Shown here: in pieces, positions 57,872 through 64,000 of the stretch
Position numbering within the stretch: position 1 is the first letter of the stretch
Layout of the letters: every line of letters starts with the position of its first letter
Position numbers and translations under genes: made by a program
The notes under the pieces: generated by a model
The model's input: only the letters and a program-made list of their open reading frames with translations
Database searches by the model: none
Told to the model about the DNA's origin: nothing
Assembly: GCF_022539505.1 (NCBI RefSeq)
Contig: NC_061513.1
Span: 353,691,696 to 353,755,695, forward strand
Direction: 5' to 3'
Source: Lolium rigidum
Taxonomy: Eukaryota; Streptophyta; Magnoliopsida; Poales; Poaceae
Length of the DNA: 64,000 nt

Positions 57872-58195
57872 GTGCTTGTGTATGATGTTTGGTTAATTTC
57901 AGATCATACGAAAGCATAGGAGATGCACAATTTCATTTATGAAATCAGTTGTATTCTGCATTATCTGGTACTGTCAGTGTTCTTCCTTCTATATTTTTGT
58001 TGGGTTAGTATATGTCTTTGTAGCACAAAAAATGGCCACGATTCTATGTAGCTGGAGAAGGAAAATAAAAACCATATGCTCATTTATTTTTTGCACATTC
58101 TTCTTTTCATCGTGCATGCTATTCCTTTGTATTTATGTCATTCTTTCTTTGCAAGAATATATTTTATATGTCACTTACTATCTCAAAACTGCAGG

Positions 58196-58331
58196 ATGGA
58201 ACATTCAGTACTATCACTGGAAACTGTACAGTATTCAGGAATCTGGAAGATTTGCTTTTGCACTTCTATTTTTCAATCATGGAATACTTTCATCTTGAAG
58301 CACCTACTGATGGAAAGCCAATTGTGACATG
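58196..58331 (+). pseudogene. exon-like piece 2 in Helitron 1, unrecognised
   Basis: Acceptor AAAACTGCAG, then an open segment DGTFSTITGNCTVFRNLEDL, LLHFYFSIMEYFHLEAPTDG, KPIVTW, and a GT donor. It probably belongs to the same captured gene as piece 1. Family not recognised. Confidence 0.45.
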
Positions 58332-61300
58332 GTGTGCATCTTGTTTCTATCAAGTAGTTTTTTAATCCTGTGCCTCAATATCACAAGGACCATATCTGTA
58401 TTACCCTTCCTTCTTGTTTCTTTTATCATATATGGTATTCATTACATATACGCAAACTAGGCTCTTTCACTCTTGACCTTAAAAGTGAGGGTAACAACCA
58501 GTAGATGCAATGATGTATGTTTAAGCACCTAATTTCTTCATATTTATTTACATTGTACTATATGTGTTCTATTTTCATATGCATGCATAATTTGTTCAAA
58601 GTAATGTCAATCACTTCCAACAAGTATTCAGATTTAGAATTATTACCGATTCTTGATTAAATTTAGAGAGTTACCTCGGAGTTAGCAAGAAGGGAGTTGT
58701 TGATCCTTTTCTCACTTTAGTAGAAAGTTACTGAAATCTGGTGTGTTGCTACAGGAGTAATAAACATGATCAAGTGGCACATCATTCTCCACACACCCAA
58801 TGGTTAAGGAACTATCTTAGACTTGAGAAACAAGTAGGCAATTTGCAAGCTTCAAATAAGCGCTAGGCTCTAAGCGAGCGATGAGACACATATTCGTGTA
58901 ATTGCAGATTAAGCGTTTGGTATTGATGTCATATGGCCAGGAACAACTTTTACTCCGGTAACATTTTAAACCAGCAAGTTCTTAAGAAAGATATTCTTTC
59001 TGCATATTGCATAGTCATACTAGGCAATGAACAATTAGGCTCAAGTGAGCTTTTACCGGAGACTCAGTTTCAGGCTATTAGCATCTTGTGCATTTCAGGT
59101 TGGCAGGAATTCTTATCTTATCTGAAATGTTTTTTTGTACTTTTGTATTCATGGAGTCTATTTGGAAATTGAAGTTATGTCAATAAGAGAATTAACTATA
59201 TTGTGCCCGTGAATGCTTCATGTTGGATATAGGCGTATAGCAGTAATCAAGACTGCTAGCTCGAAGCGGGGCTTGTGAATGGTATATTGAACTCAAGCCA
59301 AATCAGACCTATGATTTGTTTGAACTGTAACAAAAAAAATTGCACCGGGATTTTCATGTAGTGTTAGGATTTAAACTTCCGAAGCTTTCATTGTGCCACT
59401 TATTATCTCGGAGAGTTGTTTGTATCCCCTGAAAATGTCTTGTTGACAATTTGCCTTACTTTACAGCTAATTGACACTACATCCATCTAGGTATAGCAGG
59501 AAGGGACTCACTTCATAACTGCATGGTTTGAATTTTGAAAGGCCGACAATATTCTCCAGATGGTAAATATATATTTTGTTTCTACTTTGCCATTTTCTCA
59601 TTTTCTGCCTTTTTTTCTTTCTAAATCATTGTAGATGTGGCTATTTTCTATTTCACATACATGCCTATTTATTGCTTGGTGGTCAAGCTGAACTGAAACA
59701 TGAGCATAGTATTGTGTTGCTTCCTTAATCATATTCATGTTTGCCAGAAAGAGGTATTATGCATATTTTCCACAAAAAAAGAGGTAGTATTCGTCTTCAA
59801 TGTTCTTTAAGTTGCATATAGAAGATTTGAATTGTCGTATATGGACCTAACATATTGCTGTATCAAAATAAGATTTGCAGGTAAATACCATACAAGCATT
59901 GTTTAGTGCTCTGCAACTAAATCCTACGTTGTCTACACAGTTCATATGATGCAAGACTCTGCTAGCAGGTGACATTCACCTCTTTTTAGACAACAAATAA
60001 TAAATTATTTGAGAGAGTTAGATTTATGAAGCAAGCCTTGTTTTGGCGTTATAAATACGAGCTCACTTGATAGTCTTCATTTGTAATATCTATGAACACT
60101 TGCCCTGTATTACCACTTGTAAATATGTAATAACTTAATATGTGTATCAGTTGTAGGAGCTTTTCCTTCTATAATTTCCCTAAAGAAAAGGTTGATTTCA
60201 TTACACTTAAAGGTGTGGTTTTGGAAAAAATTGTTAGAGCAAAGAGAAAGGACCCACACCATATGCTATTCCATATATTTCACATATTAACCTCTCTGCG
60301 CTATAATAAAAAGCATCAGGAGTACTTTCACTGTGGTTGGTCAATATTCAATTGCAGACGAGAGAATTAACATCTGTTAGAGCATAGACGAAGCAATAAA
60401 GAAAACAGACGAACCAAAACAAGTTGGTTTGCCATCTTCTTGATTGGGAAGAGATAACACTTACACCGTGTTACCACTTGTATCATATGTAATTTATTTA
60501 TAGAATCAAGTTAGTTAGAGGTCGTGCACGTCCTATTACTTCCAGTATTTTCTGAATCAAGTTAATTTCTTCGGTATAAATTAATACATTTGTTCTATTT
60601 CCAAAAGTAAACAAAAAGAGTGCTTTCTTAGTTTCTTTATAAACCATCATACAAGTAAAAAATGCTCATTGTCTTATTTGCCTGCCATCCCTACTATGCT
60701 CTGTTTCTGTTTTGTAGCAAATGAGGAGCACAAATCTGGGTTTGTAATTTTTTAAAGAAAATATATGTTGGTAACTTCTTATGAATGAAGAATATTTTTT
60801 TCTAATTATGTCTGCTCGCATACTTCCTGACTTTTGCTGTTATGTTATGGTGTACTTCTCTATACTCTTCGTAAGATATCACGTTGGTATTGTCAGTAAT
60901 GAAATGCTAGCTCATCTTAAATAGCGCCTCATGTTAATTGGCTTTCCATAAACAATGGGTGCTGCTTCAGGCTTGGCTGCTGCAGGTGAATCGTAACTAA
61001 ATGAGTTTTCTATTTTCTTGTCTGTATGTCTCACAACTATGTTGCATGGACCATCAATTCAATGAAGGTTTTCACTTCTTCCTGTCCTGTTGAGGACTAA
61101 AAACTTATGCGGAGTCATTGCATCATGAAATGAGCAGTTAATATTTCATAGGTAGGTAATGTATACTTGCCAGTTTATTTATCTACTATGGAGTTAAAGT
61201 ATACTCTGTTTTATAAAATTTTCAGTTCTCTCTACCTACTTATAACCACCAACTATTCAACCTAATCAGTATACAGGTGTTAAGAATATACAGTTTTGGT

Positions 61301-62786
61301 CACTGCTTCTATAATAATCAGTATATATACTGATTTGTAGCAAACATTCCAGATTACACAACTTCGGTCTGGTATGCCCCCTACAGTGCTTCTCCGCTCC
61401 ATAATATTCAGATGATTATTTACTGAACTAAACATTGTATCGAGTGGTTTTTAGAGCTCGACATTGCACTTGAAGTACAATGATTAACTAATAAGAATTT
61501 GACGTGAAGTCCAAAATTTTTAGAGATGATCTGTCAGCTATCATCACTACAAGCCCTTGAAACATTTATATTAGTTATTCCTTGTGAACTCTCCTGGCAC
61601 TTGAAGAATTTCTCTGTTAATCCTTGTGAACTCTCCAAACACTTGAAGCATTTCTGAAGGATAGTCCTTAATGCCAGGGGCAACATTTCTGAATTCTTAA
61701 ATTGTGACATGTAAGTGTTTAATGTTCTTCAGCGTTATAGCATGTATATGGAACTAAGTTGAAGGGGCAGTCTCTGGCATATCATGAGTCATTTGGTTTT
61801 TACTAATTTCACATGCAGTAATGTGTAGGAAGAATGGAGAGATGAAAATCGCTCACCGTCATCCTTGATAATTGGTGGGGCTGCAACAGGTTTGCAGGCG
61901 GTGGCCAGGTGCAGGTTTCATGTCTGATATTCCAGCAAAATCTGACTAGACAGCGTGGTTTTGTGTGGTCGTCGTCCCCTCTCAAACATTGACCGAGTTG
62001 AATGTAACCTTGAGTGCAGTTATACATTCTTCATTTTGTTTTATTTATTGTGGTATTGCCATATTAGCATGATTATTTATTCCAGTATTAATTATGTGCA
62101 TCTTGATTCTCATGTGATTTGATTGACCAAACTTATGTTACTGGTAAGTATCATTAGCAAATGAATAAATGGTTCATGCTCTTGAAGTTTGTTAAAGGTC
62201 AGTAAATAAAAGAATGCTGTTATATCCAATGACATGCTGAGATACCATGAAGTTTGCTAAAGGTCAGTAAATAAAAGAATGTTCTGGAATGCAACCATGG
62301 ATGTTTTGGATCTTAAACTGGCCCAGGTTACATCCAATGACATGTACCATGTTGTTAGCCCAGGCCACAGGCTAGCAGAGATTGGTGATGGGGACCAATG
62401 TTAGTAAGTTGTTTGGCTTTGGATGGGTAGTACGGAGCAGCGATCTGCGGGTTCTCGCTAATTCATGAGTTGCAAAGCTATAGGTCATTGTTCCAGGGTT
62501 CTTGGAGTTTCTCCTTGAGAGGGGTCTGAAGAAGCACATAGAATGTGTGAGAGGCACTTGGCATTTAGTCTGTTTTTGTTAGACTTTGATGTAATCCATT
62601 GTGTACTCGACATTGCGAGAACTTGTTTCGTCTATGGAGTAAAACTATGTACTCCGTACTTTGCTTCAAATGAATGTGATATATTATCAAAGTGAGCCAT
62701 TGCACTTTGCTACCAAATGGGTCAATTGTGATGGACTAAGTGTTTTTTGTTGCCCGAAACAGGCTTATCAAAATTTATTTATGAAG
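58332..62786 (+). other. remainder of Helitron 1, intron-like AT-rich DNA
   Basis: About 4.4 kb of T-rich sequence resembling plant introns. Scattered short segments, such as around 61850-61930, have non-random composition, but I see no clear exons. It may be the intronic and 3' part of the captured gene. Confidence 0.4.
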
Positions 62787-62814
62787 ACGTGCATTGCACG
62801 TGCCACTTTACTAG

Positions 62815-63270
62815 TGAAATTTAAAGACAACCATAAGGCTCCTGCCAGTTGCCACAATACAATAATGATCATCTCATACATATTCATCATCACATCATGG
62901 CCGTATCACATCACCAAACCCTGCAAAAACAAGTTAGACGTCTCTAATTTGGTTTGCATATTTTACGTGGTTTAGGGGTTTCGAGTAAGATCCAATCTAC
63001 CTACGAACATGAACCACAACGGTGATACTAGTGTTGTCAATAGAAAGAGTAAATTGGATCTTCACTATAGTGGGAGAGACAGACACCCGCAAAGCCACTT
63101 ATGCAATACAAGTTGCATGTCGAGCGTGGAGCAAATCTCATGAACGCGGTCATGTAAAGTTAGCCCGAGCCGCTTCATCCCACTATGCCACAAAGATGCA
63201 AAGTACACGAACTAAAGACAACAAAGCATCAACGCCCACAAAACAATTGTGTTCTACTCGTGCAACCAAT
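62815..63270 (-). other. element D untranslated leader, last part in window
   Basis: Continues the D leader after Helitron 1 (phrases GACAACCATAAGGCTCCTGC and CCTGCAAAAACAAGTTAGAC known from BARE-like leaders). Non-coding. Cut at 63270 by LTR E. Confidence 0.7.
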
Positions 63271-64000
63271 TGATGGCGTGTAAGACACACGTCCGTTGGG
63301 AACCCCAAGAGGAAGGTGTGATGCGTACAGCAGCAAGTTTTCCCTCAGAAAGAAACCAAGGTTTATCGAACCAGGAGGAGCCAAGAAGCACGTCGAAGGT
63401 TGATGGCGGCGGGATGTAGTGCGGCGCAACACCAGGGATTCCGGCGCCAACGTGGAACCTGCACAACACAACCAAAGTACTTTTCCCCAACGAAACAGTG
63501 AGGTTGTCAATCTCACCGGCATGCTGTAACAAAGGATTAGATGTATAGTGTGGATGATGATTGTTTGAAGAAAACAGTAGAACAAGTATTGCAGTAGATT
63601 GTATTCGATGTAAAAGAATGGACCGGGGTCCACAGTTCACTAGAGGTGTCTCTCCCATAAGATAAATAGCATTTTGGGTGAACAAATTACAGTCGGGCAA
63701 TTGACAAATAGAGAGGGCATGACCATGCACATACATGATATGATGAGTATTGTGAGATTTAATTGGGCATTACGACAAAGTACATAGACCGCTATCCAGC
63801 ATGCATCTATGCCTAAAAAGTACACCTTCAGGTTATCATCCGAACCCCTTCCGGTATTAAGTTGCAAACAACAGACAATTGCATTAAGTATGGTGCGTAA
63901 TGTAATCAATAACTACATCCTCGGACATAGCATCAATGTTTTATCCCTAGTGGCAATAGCACATCCACAACCTTAGAACTTTCTCGTCATCTGTCCCGCA
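63271..64000 (-). mobile_element. element E: Sabrina/WHAM-like LTR, antisense, runs off window
   Basis: On the minus strand the visible part ends CTTACACGCCATCA and is clearly related to the 3' half of the C1 and C2 LTRs (GGAGAGACACCTCTAGTGAAC, TTCCACGTTGGCGCCGG). It differs at the very end and by scattered changes, so it is a related but distinct subfamily. CCAAT (63266-63270) is the candidate target duplication. A full LTR or an element begins here; the rest lies outside. Confidence 0.8.

Larger units (their letters stand above)
55559..62814 (+). mobile_element. Helitron 1, non-autonomous, plus strand, with captured gene pieces
   Basis: Starts TCTCCACTAATATAAAAAGG after an A (55558). It ends with hairpin ACGTGCATTGCACGT (62787-62801), nine bases, then CTAG (62811-62814), followed by T. 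This is the Helitron signature (5' TC, 3' hairpin and CTRR, AT target, no duplication). 7256 bp without Rep/helicase. Carries an EXO70 fragment, tandem repeats and exon-like pieces. Confidence 0.75.
38119..63270 (-). mobile_element. element D: BARE/WIS/Angela-like copia retrotransposon with three later insertions; 5' LTR beyond window
   Basis: 3' LTR 38119-39896, pol 39931-42432, gag 50573-51780, untranslated leader 51781-52464 plus 55547-55558 plus 62815-63270. Interrupted by C2, by two Helitrons and, at 63271, by LTR E. gag and pol landmarks and the LTR start (TGTTGGAGATATGCCC on the minus strand) are those of the BARE group of Ty1/copia elements, as I remember them. Defects in RT show it is inactive. 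Confidence 0.88.

Noticed and set aside
52465..62814. The whole 10.35-kb block as one TIR transposon with ACTAGT ends and a TGAAA target duplication
   Set aside because: TGAAA does flank it, but the hairpin-plus-CTAG at each end, two internal TC starts and the 12-bp leader-like segment at 55547-55558 fit two Helitrons better. The TGAAA match is explained as leader sequence either side.

Overview
This window is plant nuclear DNA, almost certainly from a grass and most likely from the tribe Triticeae (wheat, barley, rye and relatives). The reasons are an intron-spliced repeat landscape with no operons, a BARE/WIS/Angela-type copia element, Sabrina-type Athila-lineage elements with LTRs of about 1.6 kb, Tat-lineage gypsy elements, Stowaway MITEs and Helitrons. 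The species call rests on family recognition from memory, not on a search.

Layout. 1-7030 is the only stretch not dominated by large transposons. It holds one convincing host gene, a single-exon ATL-type RING-H2 ubiquitin ligase (3223-3741, minus) with a TATA box. Nearby are a short TIR element (2081-2380), a Stowaway MITE nested in another Stowaway (4115-4585) and a copia remnant (4602-5215).

7036-35565 is a nested gypsy block. Element A (Tat lineage, minus strand, LTRs of 543 bp) carries two later insertions. C1, an internally deleted Sabrina-like element (16539-21190, TSD GTCAA), sits in its gag-protease region. B, a second Tat-lineage element (22420-35373, plus strand, TSD GGTAC), sits inside A's 5' LTR. 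A and B each carry, between integrase and 3' LTR, a pair of genes on the strand opposite to gag-pol. The first of these genes has five spliceosomal-type introns, and their positions correspond between the two elements. Both elements also carry repeated copies of a palindrome (CTCCCATCGGGAG) and of a polypurine-tract-like motif.

35571-38118 is a poorly explained spacer with one candidate exon and an (AT)n tract. 38119 to at least 63270 is element D, a BARE-like copia element on the minus strand. Its 3' LTR, pol and gag are present; its RT is damaged; its 5' LTR is outside the window. D has been hit by C2 (a complete Sabrina-like element, 42433-50572) in the gag-integrase boundary, and by two Helitrons of opposite orientation in its untranslated leader (52465-55546 and 55559-62814). 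The Helitrons are separated by only 12 bp of leader. An antisense Sabrina-like LTR (E, from 63271) follows and runs off the window. Helitron 2 carries a diverged tandem array with a period of about 360 bp. Helitron 1 carries a captured EXO70 fragment, a perfectly phased 4 x 50 bp repeat, a cluster of TTGCTAC motifs and unrecognised exon-like pieces.

How it fits together. No pathway or operon is present; the biology is that of a transposon graveyard beside one regulatory gene. The most unusual coherent system is the antisense intron-bearing gene pair of the two Tat elements. Because genomic RNA is made from the opposite strand, splicing of these genes cannot remove their introns from the replicating copy.
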